Assembly: GCA_023437285.1 (NCBI GenBank)
Contig: JAEZGP010000256.1
Span: 1 to 14,538 of the forward strand
Reading direction: 5' to 3'
Length of the DNA: 14,538 nucleotides
Source: Actinomycetes bacterium
Lineage (GTDB): Bacteria; Actinomycetota; Actinomycetes; Mycobacteriales; Micromonosporaceae
The notes under the pieces were generated by a model. That model had not been told where the DNA came from and did no database searches. It saw only the letters and a list, made by a program, of their open reading frames with translations. The translations under genes and the position numbers were made by a program. This document shows, piece by piece, positions 1 to 6,662 of the stretch (position 1 is the stretch's first letter; every line of letters begins with the position of its first letter).

Positions 1-99
1 GGCACCGACGTCGGGACGCTCGACATGGCCTACCAGCCGCCGGCCGTCACGACGACGGCGCTGCGCCGCCGCACGATGTCCGACCGCACCGCGGCCTGA
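1..99 (+). CDS. 3' end of an unrecognised protein (partial)
   Basis: Reading from base 1, an open frame of 32 codons ends in TGA at 97-99. It encodes a C-terminal tail running GTDVGTLDMAYQPPAVTTT and ending RTMSDRTAA. Third codon positions are nearly all G or C, which fits a real GC-rich coding sequence. I do not recognise the family from so short a tail. The gene starts outside the window, and no terminator hairpin is obvious just after it. Confidence 0.5.
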   Translation, partial: GTDVGTLDMAYQPPAVTTTALRRRTMSDRTAA

Positions 100-138
100 G
101 GGTCCCGCGGAACCCTCGCCGGTCGCGATGATGGCGCC

Positions 139-282
139 ATGCCATCGCAGAAAAGAAGCATGCGTGACGGAGCCCATACCGACCAGGCTCAGGCCGACAA
201 GAAGCAGGCCCTGCGCGCGCAGCGCCCCACGCGCAAGACGGTGCCGTGGTGCTCCAATTCGGACTATGGATCAAAAGGTTAG
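139..282 (+). CDS. Possible small basic protein or truncated gene ending in the tRNA-like fragment
   Basis: An open frame begins at ATG 139 (or at ATG 160, preceded by a purine-rich AAGAAG) and stops at TAG 280-282. It would encode 47 residues, hydrophilic and basic, with a stretch DKKQALRAQRPTRKTVPWC. From about 175 to 250 almost every third base is G or C, a coding signature that fades once the frame enters the tRNA-like fragment at 262. It may be a genuine small protein, or the end of a gene cut and given a new stop by recombination at the tRNA site. No family is recognised and there is no convincing Shine-Dalgarno sequence. Confidence 0.3.
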   Translation: MPSQKRSMRDGAHTDQAQADKKQALRAQRPTRKTVPWCSNSDYGSKG

Positions 283-306
283 GGGTTCGACTCCCTTCGG
301 GCGTGC
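262..306 (+). other. tRNA-Arg(ACG) 3'-half-like fragment, candidate attachment site
   Basis: The segment reads like the anticodon arm, variable loop, T arm and 3' acceptor strand of bacterial tRNA-Arg(ACG). It contains GACTATGGATC, the variable region AAGGTT, a T arm AGGGGTTCGACTCCCTT and the acceptor end CGGGCG. Compared from memory with actinobacterial tRNA-Arg(ACG), it differs at about four positions, including the anticodon (ACG to ATG), an anticodon-stem base and a T-loop base. No D arm or matching 5' half can be folded upstream, so it is not a working tRNA. A bare tRNA 3' half followed by a terminator is the classic remnant of tyrosine-recombinase integration. No second copy was seen in the window. 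Confidence 0.65.
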
Positions 307-309
307 AGC

Positions 310-357
310 AACATCAGGGCCGTGACCAGCGGAAACGCGGGTCACGGCCCTGATGTT
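310..357 (+). terminator. Strong terminator hairpin after the tRNA-like fragment
   Basis: Bases 310-327 (AACATCAGGGCCGTGACC) and 340-357 are perfect reverse complements, giving an 18-bp stem with a 12-base loop. A short T-rich tail TTTCT follows. The hairpin begins four bases after the tRNA-like acceptor end, as expected for the original terminator of a tRNA gene. Confidence 0.85.
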
Positions 358-650
358 TCTCGTCGTGTAGCGCGGATTTCCCGGATTTCGGGATGCGTTG
401 CTCCGGGGTGCTCGTCCGTCGGTGATGCCCCTGGTGACGCGGCATGTTGGTGTAGTTGGTCTCGTGCTGGTGGGTGCTGATTGGTCCGCGCCGGAATCAG
501 GCGGTGCGGCCGATGATGTGGTGTCCACCGGGGGGTCTCGCCGGTCTGCCTACGGCTGGGCAGCGGGCGGTCTGTGGCCGTGGGCCGGCACGGACCTGGG
601 GTTGTCCACCGCCTGTGGATAGTACATGTGTACGACGATGGTTTTCCTGG
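358..650. other. Intergenic stretch, no gene recognised
   Basis: About 290 bases lie between the terminator and the end of the restriction gene. Open frames exist on both strands but have low-complexity or shadow-like translations. A small hairpin with TCCCG/CGGGA arms lies at 379-393. At 602-622 there are two inverted nonamers, TTGTCCACC and TGTGGATAG, each near the DnaA-box consensus, followed by an imperfect palindrome GTACA-N2-TGTAC. No conserved gene could be identified. Confidence 0.4.
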
Positions 651-1577
651 TCAGGTCGGTAGTCGTGTGCCTTTGAAAACCTCGCGGCGGTGCCAGGTGA
701 TGTGGTCGGTGGCGGGCAGTTGGGTGCCGGGGCGGGGTTGTAGGTGGCGGCCGTGGAGGGCGTAGATCGCGCGGCCGGCGTCGGTGCTGGTGCGGAAGGC
801 GGTGGTGACGTCGATGCGGTGGGTGTGGTCGAGGCCGATGACGCCGCGGTCGAACAGTTTGTGGTGCAGGACGCACAGGGCCAGGCCGTTGTCGAGGCTG
901 TCGGGGCCGTCGAAGGAGAACCAGCGCACGTGGGCGGCTTCGACGCCGACGGTGGTGCCGAGGACCTGTCCGTCGTAGCCGCAGAAGGCGCACTGGCGGT
1001 CCCAGGCTTGCAGGATCGCGTGCCGCCAGGCGGGGTCGCGGCGTCGGTCGCGGACACCGGTGGGGTCGGGCAGGACGTCCGGTGCGGCCAGTACCAGGTC
1101 TGGGTCGAAACCCACATCTGCGAGTACGTCGGCGGCGACGGTGGGCGGGAAGTGGGCCTCGGCGAGGGCGTGGGCCGTGGAGGTGACCAGGTTGGGGTCG
1201 CCGTGGAGCAGTGTCTGGAGTTCGGGGGTGAACCGGCCAACGGGGTTGTGTCGGTTCAGTGGGCCGACGTCGTCCATGGGAACGTCGGCGTCGAGGACCC
1301 AGATGCCATCGGAGCGCAGTCGGGTGAACGGGTACGCGGCACTCTGCGTGGGGCGGGTCCGTGACGCGGGACCGTATTCGGTGATGAGGTCGGCGAGGCG
1401 CTGTTGGGCGTCCAGCCACCTCAGGCCGTCGGTGTGGCCCTGATGCAGGCGACCGAGGGCGAGCAAAACCAGCAGCGGCTTGTGCGGTGAGCGTCGGCCG
1501 CCGCGTTCGTGCTGACGCAGCCGGGCCAGCCGGTCCAACGGACCGCCCTGGCCGGTGTCGCCGCGTGAGGCCGTCAT
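651..1577 (-). CDS. SBD-HNH restriction endonuclease, probable phosphorothioate-DNA-dependent (type IV, ScoMcrA/SprMcrA-like)
   Basis: The 308-residue product matches the two-domain type IV enzymes that cut DNA carrying DndABCDE-type phosphorothioate modification. The N-terminal part looks like the sulfur-binding domain: RRSPHKPLLVLLAL near residues 28-41, then AAYPFTRLRSDGIWVL near 80-95, which holds the Tyr-Pro pair expected in the sulfur pocket. The C-terminal part is a McrA-type HNH nuclease with Cys196-x2-Cys199 (CAFC), His216 in VEAAHV, Asn230 in LDNGLALC, Cys235 and His238/His239, so metal-binding and catalytic positions look intact. I chose the ATG at 1577 because the family begins shortly before the LARLRQ segment. 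A GTG at 1670 would add 31 unlike residues. No Shine-Dalgarno sequence is evident. No dnd modification gene lies in the window, consistent with a restriction-only role against modified foreign DNA. Confidence 0.85.
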   Translation of the reverse strand: MTASRGDTGQGGPLDRLARLRQHERGGRRSPHKPLLVLLALGRLHQGHTDGLRWLDAQQRLADLITEYGPASRTRPTQSAAYPFTRLRSDGIWVLDADVPMDDVGPLNRHNPVGRFTPELQTLLHGDPNLVTSTAHALAEAHFPPTVAADVLADVGFDPDLVLAAPDVLPDPTGVRDRRRDPAWRHAILQAWDRQCAFCGYDGQVLGTTVGVEAAHVRWFSFDGPDSLDNGLALCVLHHKLFDRGVIGLDHTHRIDVTTAFRTSTDAGRAIYALHGRHLQPRPGTQLPATDHITWHRREVFKGTRLPT

Positions 1578-1719
1578 CACTTGAGGGTGCCAGATGCGCG
1601 GGGGTGCAAAGGAGACGGTGACGGACGGCACGGACGCGTGGCTGCGGGCGTGCCTGTCTCGGGGGTACACCAGTTACGCAGAATTCCTGCCGCTCTAGGG
1701 CTATGGACATCAATATCGA

Positions 1720-1748
1720 AGCTCAATAGTGGACGCCGCTATTGAGCT
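1720..1748 (-). terminator. Inverted repeat, possible terminator of the upstream minus-strand gene
   Basis: AGCTCAATAG at 1720-1729 and CTATTGAGCT at 1739-1748 are perfect 10-bp inverted arms around a 9-base spacer. The repeat lies about 30 bases beyond the stop codon of the DUF4034-like gene. It is AT-rich for this genome and lacks a long T tract, so it could instead be a protein-binding palindrome upstream of the restriction gene. Confidence 0.45.
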
Positions 1749-1776
1749 ACTGCAGCGAATGTATTTAGTGGGTTTA

Positions 1777-2730
1777 TCAAGCCTTCTGGTACGGGCGGGA
1801 GATCAGTTGAATGGCTTTGAGTTGTAAGCGGGAATCCCAGGGGTAGGTGGTGACGCGGTTGCCTAGGACGCGTAGTCGCTCGGCTGCGGCCCGCCTTTCA
1901 CCGGCCAGCCAAAGCACGCGCGAAAAACTGCACTCGGCCTGAACCCAGCCGTGTACCGGCCGGAACTCTGGGTGGTCGACAGACCGGGCGACGGCGTTGA
2001 GGACGGACTCGCGTACGTGCCGCTGACGAAGGTAAGAGAACGAGCCGACGTGGTAGGCGCGCTCGAGGTGCGCCTCAGCCACAGCAACGGCGTTGAGCGA
2101 GCCCGGCGGTGAGGACTCGGCACATTGGCGCGCGAAGCGGTGCATGTGTTCCGGGGAGCCGCCCCATTTGGGGCATAACTGCTGCAGGTGGGATAGTTGC
2201 GCATCCAACGGATGCGGCCGAGCCTTCGCGGCCTGTTCGTATCGCCGAGTTGCCTCGGCGATGCCCATTTGTAGGCCGCGAGCGGTGCGCAACCGGGCCG
2301 TCCACGCCGCGATGTTGCCGGGATCTGCGGCGGTCACGTCGCTGAGCACCTGCTCCGCTTGGCGGAGGAGTTGGTGGAAGCTCCGAAACCGGGACTTGCT
2401 GGTCTGGCGTGCCCGTGCCAGGCCACGGGCGTTCCACGCCTTAACCACCAGCCGGGTGCCGAGCAGCGTACCGGCGAGAACGGACGTGCCCGGCCCACCA
2501 CCCGCTACCTGAAGGAACTTCTCGACACCACGCGTACGGGCCACCATCGCCGTAGCGATCGTCGGATCCTGGTACGCGGGTAGCTTGTCGAAGTACGCCT
2601 CGATGCCCGCCCAGTTGCCGGCCAGCAGCGCCTGCCGGAGCGGAGCGAGGTCCGGATAGTGGCGGACGTAGTCGTAGCTCGGAATCCCGAAGGCTGACGG
2701 AGGGCTAAGGGTGGCCACGGCCGAGAGCAT
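1777..2730 (-). CDS. DUF4034-like helical-repeat protein
   Basis: The 317-residue product has no signal peptide and appears mostly helical. It starts with a short lead ending GIPSYDYVRHYPDL, continues with LRQALLAGNWAGIEAYFDKL, and from about residue 115 has TPR-like helices (LLRQAEQVL, AADPGNIAAWTARL, YEQAAKARPHPLDA). The segment LCPKWGGSPEHMHRFAR near 185-201 resembles the PKWGGS...M..FAR signature I associate with DUF4034 proteins. The function of that family is unknown; helical repeats suggest protein-protein contacts. It lies 37 bases downstream of the septum-formation-like lipoprotein gene on the same strand, so the two are probably co-transcribed. ATG 2730 has only a weak ribosome site. 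The family call rests on motif memory and is moderately secure; the coding call is firm. Confidence 0.7.
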   Translation of the reverse strand: MLSAVATLSPPSAFGIPSYDYVRHYPDLAPLRQALLAGNWAGIEAYFDKLPAYQDPTIATAMVARTRGVEKFLQVAGGGPGTSVLAGTLLGTRLVVKAWNARGLARARQTSKSRFRSFHQLLRQAEQVLSDVTAADPGNIAAWTARLRTARGLQMGIAEATRRYEQAAKARPHPLDAQLSHLQQLCPKWGGSPEHMHRFARQCAESSPPGSLNAVAVAEAHLERAYHVGSFSYLRQRHVRESVLNAVARSVDHPEFRPVHGWVQAECSFSRVLWLAGERRAAAERLRVLGNRVTTYPWDSRLQLKAIQLISRPYQKA

Positions 2731-2767
2731 ACGATCTGATCGAGGTATCTCGACGCGGCATCCTGTG

Positions 2768-3691
2768 TCACCACTGGGACGGCAGTTTGCCCTTGATCGA
2801 ACCGGTCAGCTTCTTGGCCGGGTACGCGCCGAGGTAGCAGTGGTGGGTCCGGTCGCCAACACGCCACGTCGTGTCGACGTCGTTGATGTGGGAGAACACC
2901 CAGCTGTACTTGCCATCGTTGTTCACCTCGGACGGGCTGTGGCCGGTGTAGCGAATACCAACGCCTAGGCACCCAACTGCCGCCCGCTCCCGCAACGTCG
3001 CCTCCGTCGGCACCTCGCCGTCCCGGTGCGTGTAGAGACCGGTGAACTCCAGGTGGTGCGGCGTAGCACAGTCGACCCACGTGAACGAGGTGATGTTGCC
3101 GTCGCCGTCGACCGACCTGTTAGCACAGCCGATCGCGAGCGGACGCTTACCCCGCAGCCCGTCCTTGACTGACGTTGTCCGCTGCAGGACCTTGCGGTTG
3201 GCCATGATTTCCATGACCTCGCATCGGTAGAACCGTGCCCCGGCGCTCCATTCGGTCTTCGTGGGCAGTACGGGGACGATCGCGAGCCGGCCCAGGTGAT
3301 AGTCACCGCCCAGGAACTCAACGGCCCGCTTCGCACACACCTGGTAGAGCGGCTTGAACTCGCGCGCACCTGCGCGCGGCGGCACAGTGAGGGCGTCCGT
3401 CCTCGCATCGGTGATGGTCCCGACGTAGTACGTCTCAGTGGAATGCCGGGCGGTGCAGTTGACCCGCACACCGTGCAGCAGAGCCATCTCCCATTGGACG
3501 ACCTTCGGGGTGGCGACCCGGCACACTCCCGCCTCCGGCACTGGTACCACCGCCGTCGGCAGAACCGCCCAATCACCACCGAGATCGCCATCGCCAGCAA
3601 TCCTGCCGGCACAACCCGCCAAGGCCAGAACCACGTACACAGCACCCGCCGCGACCAGCCGCCGCACGCCATGCGCCCCTTGAAAGCCCAT
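2768..3691 (-). CDS. Lipoprotein with two septum-formation-like domains
   Basis: The 307-residue product begins with a basic n-region (VRR), a hydrophobic core and a lipobox LAGC with Cys27 as the expected lipidated residue, so it should be anchored on the outer face of the membrane. After the lipobox there are two similar modules of the septum-formation type (PF13845-like). The first runs about 58-165, with VNCTARHSTETYYVG, later cysteines, and W-SAGARFYRCEV. The second runs about 190-295, with WVDCATPHHLEFTGLY and later cysteines. The paired cysteines suggest disulfides in each module. Start ATG 3691 lacks a clear Shine-Dalgarno sequence but sits 10 bases after TATACT, fitting a very short leader. 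It is the first gene of a probable two-gene unit with the DUF4034-like gene. The family name comes from actinobacterial septum proteins; the actual role here is not shown. Confidence 0.8.
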   Translation of the reverse strand: MGFQGAHGVRRLVAAGAVYVVLALAGCAGRIAGDGDLGGDWAVLPTAVVPVPEAGVCRVATPKVVQWEMALLHGVRVNCTARHSTETYYVGTITDARTDALTVPPRAGAREFKPLYQVCAKRAVEFLGGDYHLGRLAIVPVLPTKTEWSAGARFYRCEVMEIMANRKVLQRTTSVKDGLRGKRPLAIGCANRSVDGDGNITSFTWVDCATPHHLEFTGLYTHRDGEVPTEATLRERAAVGCLGVGIRYTGHSPSEVNNDGKYSWVFSHINDVDTTWRVGDRTHHCYLGAYPAKKLTGSIKGKLPSQW

Positions 3692-3701
3692 CGGAGCGAT
3701 G

Positions 3702-3707
3702 AGTATA
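3702..3707 (-). promoter_or_regulatory. -10 box TATACT upstream of the lipoprotein gene
   Basis: On the minus strand TATACT lies 10 bases before ATG 3691, so transcription would start within a few bases of the start codon. This suits a leaderless or near-leaderless mRNA. No strong -35 element is visible. Confidence 0.45.
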
Positions 3708-3893
3708 GGGGACCTCGGTACGCCCCGTAGTCCAGCAAAGACAAGTACTCGCTCAGCCCGGTCGTCCAGTGTTGTCCGCGCTGCCTTCCCGCCTCATGCC
3801 GGCTCAGCCAGCCTTTTCAACCTGACGTTGTAGCTCAAGGCCGGTTGGTGGGACGCATGGCCGGGTCGACAGACCAGCCGACGCGCCCCGTGG

Positions 3894-4157
3894 CTACCGA
3901 GCCCATCTGCAGGCCCGCCATCCCATCGCCAGACCCCCACCGAGGGCCACCATCGCCACAAGCCCGGCGACCAATGGCCAGACCACATCCGGCCCGGCGT
4001 CCGCGGCACGGGCGTACCGGGGGCGCTCCGCGTTGTAGCGAACCAGCAGGCGGTCACCTGCCGACAGGCGGTCGCGCATCTCGTACACGATCGTGGTGAC
4101 CGTCCGCCCGTCCGCCGTGACGAACCGGACGGTGAGCGTCCCGCCGTTGCCCTTCAC
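3894..4157 (-). CDS. DUF3592-like membrane protein, probably N-terminally truncated
   Basis: The 87-residue product has the beta-rich part of a DUF3592 protein (VRFVTADGRTVT, then SAGDRLLVRYNAERPRYARAAD) followed by one membrane segment near residues 56-80 (VVWPLVAGLVAMVALGG). Family members I know also carry an N-terminal membrane helix and a first strand before this part, both missing here. The frame stays open upstream to about 4226, but the only usable start is GTG 4157, with no Shine-Dalgarno sequence and no membrane helix upstream. It is either a shortened gene or a remnant. DUF3592 proteins have no established function. Confidence 0.5.
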   Translation of the reverse strand: MKGNGGTLTVRFVTADGRTVTTIVYEMRDRLSAGDRLLVRYNAERPRYARAADAGPDVVWPLVAGLVAMVALGGGLAMGWRACRWAR

Positions 4158-4321
4158 GTGCGGGTGCCTGACTGGAAACCCTGCAAGGGAAGGCCGTCGC
4201 CAGCGTCTTTCAGCACCGGATTGACGTTATAAGAGCAGGTCACCGTTGCCGACCATCGCTGGAACCCGCTGGCCTTCCCGCGGTGGCGACAACTTGGCAG
4301 AACAGAGCCTTGAAGGTGGAA

Positions 4322-5086
4322 ATGCTCCGGTCACGTTTCACATCACCCGTGCTTGTTGTCCTGGTGACGCTCGCCGCCCTGTCGTCGGGGCCGCTCGCAT
4401 GCCGTCCGGTGTTCGCGTCGGCGCCTGCCGCGGCGGATCCTTCACCAGCCGGTCACCTGCTGGATAGTGTGCTGGTCGACGGCACAGGAGACGTATACGG
4501 CAATCCCGACACACTCATCGCCCAGTTGGCGGTCGAGGTCACCGCGACCGCGGTCGACGAGGCCGTCAACCGTTCCAACGTCGCGGCCACCCGGATGCGT
4601 GACGCGCTCGTCCGCGCCGGGGTCGCCAGAGCCGACCTTCAGACGTCCAGTCTCAGCATCGTCTCGAAGTCGAATGACGCTCAGGTGATTGTCGGTTACA
4701 CCGCGAGTCAAGGGCTCACTGTGAAGATCCGGAACCTGCGGCGTGCCGGAGCCATCCTGTCCGCCGCCATCGCCGCGGGAGGCAACGCGTCCCGGCTGTA
4801 CGGCGTGTCGTTCGTGATTGACAACGACGCCGGGCTGCTCGCCGCCGCACGTAGGGAAGCGTTCGCTGACGCGCGGCGTAAGGCCGAGGCTTACGCCCGT
4901 GCGGCGGGCCGGTCGCTCGGCCGGGTCCTCAAGGTGAGAGAGACGGCTCCCAGCTGTGAGGGATGTGACAGCTTTCCCGGCTCGTTCGTGGGGCGTGGCG
5001 GCGCGCCGGCGACGATCGAGCCGGGCCAGCAGCGCTTGACGGTGACCGTGACCGTGGAATGGGCTCTCGACCCGCCTTCGAGGTAA
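4322..5086 (+). CDS. Exported SIMPL-domain (DUF541) protein
   Basis: The 254-residue product has a signal peptide (MLRSR, then the core VLVVLVTLAAL, with likely cleavage after FASA near residue 34) followed by a full SIMPL/DUF541 domain. Typical segments are GTGDVYGNPDT (55-64), AVNRSNVAATRMRDAL, LQTSSLSI, GYTASQGLTVKIRNL and the helix ARREAFADARRKAEAYARAAG (175-196). The last strand (RLTVTVTVEWAL) ends the protein. Homologues are periplasmic or cell-surface proteins of unclear role. I chose ATG 4322 because AAGGTGG lies just upstream and the signal peptide then has a normal length; GTG 4283 would add 13 residues. A CxxC pair (Cys212, Cys215) sits in the loop before the last strand and could form an extracytoplasmic disulfide. 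It is transcribed on its own from the plus strand. Confidence 0.85.
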   Translation: MLRSRFTSPVLVVLVTLAALSSGPLACRPVFASAPAAADPSPAGHLLDSVLVDGTGDVYGNPDTLIAQLAVEVTATAVDEAVNRSNVAATRMRDALVRAGVARADLQTSSLSIVSKSNDAQVIVGYTASQGLTVKIRNLRRAGAILSAAIAAGGNASRLYGVSFVIDNDAGLLAAARREAFADARRKAEAYARAAGRSLGRVLKVRETAPSCEGCDSFPGSFVGRGGAPATIEPGQQRLTVTVTVEWALDPPSR

Positions 5087-5189
5087 GCCACCCGCCGGTT
5101 CAAAGGCGCCGGAGAGACGCGTCCCATATGGTCCAGGCAAACGAGTCGCTTCGGTAGCGCCGCGGGAGGGCCAGGTCGTCTCGTACCTG

Positions 5190-5218
5190 TTGACAGCAGT
5201 TATCGATGAATTGACGAT
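5190..5218 (+). promoter_or_regulatory. Candidate sigma-70-type promoter for the condensation-domain gene
   Basis: TTGACA at 5190-5195 is followed after 17 bases by GACGAT at 5213-5218. The -35 is a perfect consensus; the -10 keeps only the conserved A and final T. The start codon at 5266 is about 48 bases downstream, leaving room for a leader with the GGAGG site. Confidence 0.4.
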
Positions 5219-5255
5219 GGTCATTCATTGTGCGCAATGGGACGGTCCGAAGTGC

Positions 5256-5260
5256 GGAGG
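5256..5260 (+). promoter_or_regulatory. Ribosome binding site that fixes the condensation gene start
   Basis: GGAGG lies five bases before ATG 5266. It is one of the clearest Shine-Dalgarno sites in the window and decides for this ATG over the upstream GTG 5230. Confidence 0.85.
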
Positions 5261-5265
5261 CGATC

Positions 5266-6642
5266 ATGGCGGATCAAATCCTGGTTCCTTTCGAGGGAGA
5301 AGGCTCCGGGCAAGCCGAGCTGACCTGGGGACAGCAGCACATCTGGGACTGGATGACGAAAAGCGGCCTGCCGCTGAACATGACCGCGGTGCGAACGCTG
5401 GATGAGAGCGCCACCATCGACGAATTCGTCGACGAGTTGCGGTTCTTCATGAGCCGCTTTCAGGCCATGCGTACCCGGTTGCGATTCGACGAGAATGGTT
5501 GGCCGTGCCAGGTGGTCCACCGGTCAGGCGAGGTGCCGCTCCACATCGTCGATGCGGCAGCCGGCACGGATCCGGCCGAGGTCGCGGCGATGGTTTCCGC
5601 CGACCATGAGGAGTCCCATTTCGATTACGAGAACGAATGGCCCGTGCGTATGGCGCTGGTCCGTCAGGAAGGCCGGCTTACGCATCTGGTGACGACGCTC
5701 TGCCACGTCGTGGCCGATGCCGCGGCGGCCATGGAGATGTTCACCGACCTGATTGGCCGCGACCCGGCGACAGGGGCGGCCAAGGAACCGGTCTCGGAGA
5801 TGACTCCGCTGGGGTTGGCCGCGTGGCAGTCCTCTCCCGCGGGGCTCCGGCAGAGCGCCGCGGCACTGCGGCACTGGGAGCGGCACCTACGGACCATTCC
5901 GGCGCGGCGCTCCGTCCATCCCGCTCCCGCCGTACCAGCCGCCGCGGAACGCTACTGGCGCTATGACTACGAGTCGTCCGCGATCAGTCTCGCGTTGCGC
6001 TGCCTCGCCGGCCGGTTGGGCGCGGAGACGACGTCGGTGATGCTGGCCGCGTACGCCATCGCGTTGGTGCGGGTGGCCGGGCACTGCCCGGTCGTTCTGC
6101 AGGTCTTCGCGAGCAACCGGTTCCGGCCCGGTCTCGCCAGAGCGGTCAGCCTGGTCAACCAGGCCGGCCTGTTCGTACTCGATCTCGAGGAGGACACGAC
6201 GTTCGACGAGGCGGTGGTCCGTACCCGCCAGCGGGTGGCCTCCGCGTACAAGTACGCGTACTACAACCAGGTCGACCGCGACCGGCTCGTCGCCCGCGTC
6301 TCGCGTGAACGCGGGGCCGTGATCGAGATCGACTCCTTCCTCAACGATCGCAGGACCCAGACCATGGTGGACAGCGGAGGTCCGCTCCCGACCGCGTCGC
6401 AGTTGTGGGCCGCGACGTCTCTCACCACGGTGCGTCGGCAACGGCTGGACTTCTTCAACAAGAGCCTCATGCTCACGATCCTGGACGCGTCGGATGGGTC
6501 GGACGCGGTGGCGATGTCGTTTCTAGCGGACACCGCGTTCATCCCGGTCCCCGTTGTGGAGGAACTGGTCCTGCAGGTCGAAACGGTGCTCGTCCATGCG
6601 GCACTGCCGGCAACGCACGTCGTGCAGGAGACCAACATGTGA
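5266..6642 (+). CDS. Free-standing condensation-domain (NRPS C-domain-like) protein
   Basis: The 458-residue product has the length and two-lobe layout of a single NRPS condensation/acyltransferase domain and no adenylation, carrier or thioesterase part. The opening ELTWGQQHIWDWM (18-30) corresponds to core C1. LVTTLCHVVADAAAAMEMF (141-159) corresponds to C3: the HHxxxDG motif reads CHVVADA, keeping the catalytic second His147 and the structural Asp151, with the first His replaced by Cys146 and the Gly by Ala152. Such stand-alone proteins can join carrier-bound or free acyl groups to an amine or alcohol, or can be non-catalytic. ATG 5266 has a perfect GGAGG five bases upstream; a GTG at 5230 would add 12 residues and lacks this site. 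A short hairpin follows the stop. No biosynthetic partner is nearby, so the substrate is unknown. Confidence 0.85.
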   Translation: MADQILVPFEGEGSGQAELTWGQQHIWDWMTKSGLPLNMTAVRTLDESATIDEFVDELRFFMSRFQAMRTRLRFDENGWPCQVVHRSGEVPLHIVDAAAGTDPAEVAAMVSADHEESHFDYENEWPVRMALVRQEGRLTHLVTTLCHVVADAAAAMEMFTDLIGRDPATGAAKEPVSEMTPLGLAAWQSSPAGLRQSAAALRHWERHLRTIPARRSVHPAPAVPAAAERYWRYDYESSAISLALRCLAGRLGAETTSVMLAAYAIALVRVAGHCPVVLQVFASNRFRPGLARAVSLVNQAGLFVLDLEEDTTFDEAVVRTRQRVASAYKYAYYNQVDRDRLVARVSRERGAVIEIDSFLNDRRTQTMVDSGGPLPTASQLWAATSLTTVRRQRLDFFNKSLMLTILDASDGSDAVAMSFLADTAFIPVPVVEELVLQVETVLVHAALPATHVVQETNM

Positions 6643-6659
6643 CGACCGCGGAGCGGTCG
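6643..6659 (+). terminator. Short hairpin directly after the condensation gene stop
   Basis: CGACCGC and GCGGTCG form a 7-bp stem around a GGA loop, starting at the base after the TGA stop. It is followed by GTTCTGG rather than a long T tract, so it may be a weak terminator or an mRNA 3'-end stabiliser. Confidence 0.45.
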
Positions 6660-6662
6660 GTT

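Noticed and set aside
222..306. A complete tRNA gene here
   Set aside because: GCGCCC at 222 could pair with the acceptor end, but the length would be about 10 bases too great, no D arm folds, and the anticodon stem has mismatches.
271..528. Minus-strand open frame ending RPKGVEPLTF
   Set aside because: That ending is the usual false translation of a tRNA T-arm read backwards, and the rest is low-complexity.
550..1713. Long minus-strand frame over the restriction gene
   Set aside because: It is arginine- and proline-rich shadow translation of the SBD-HNH gene in another frame.
2965..3744. 259-codon minus-strand frame over the lipoprotein gene
   Set aside because: It is a frame shadow; the lipoprotein frame has a lipobox and conserved repeated modules.
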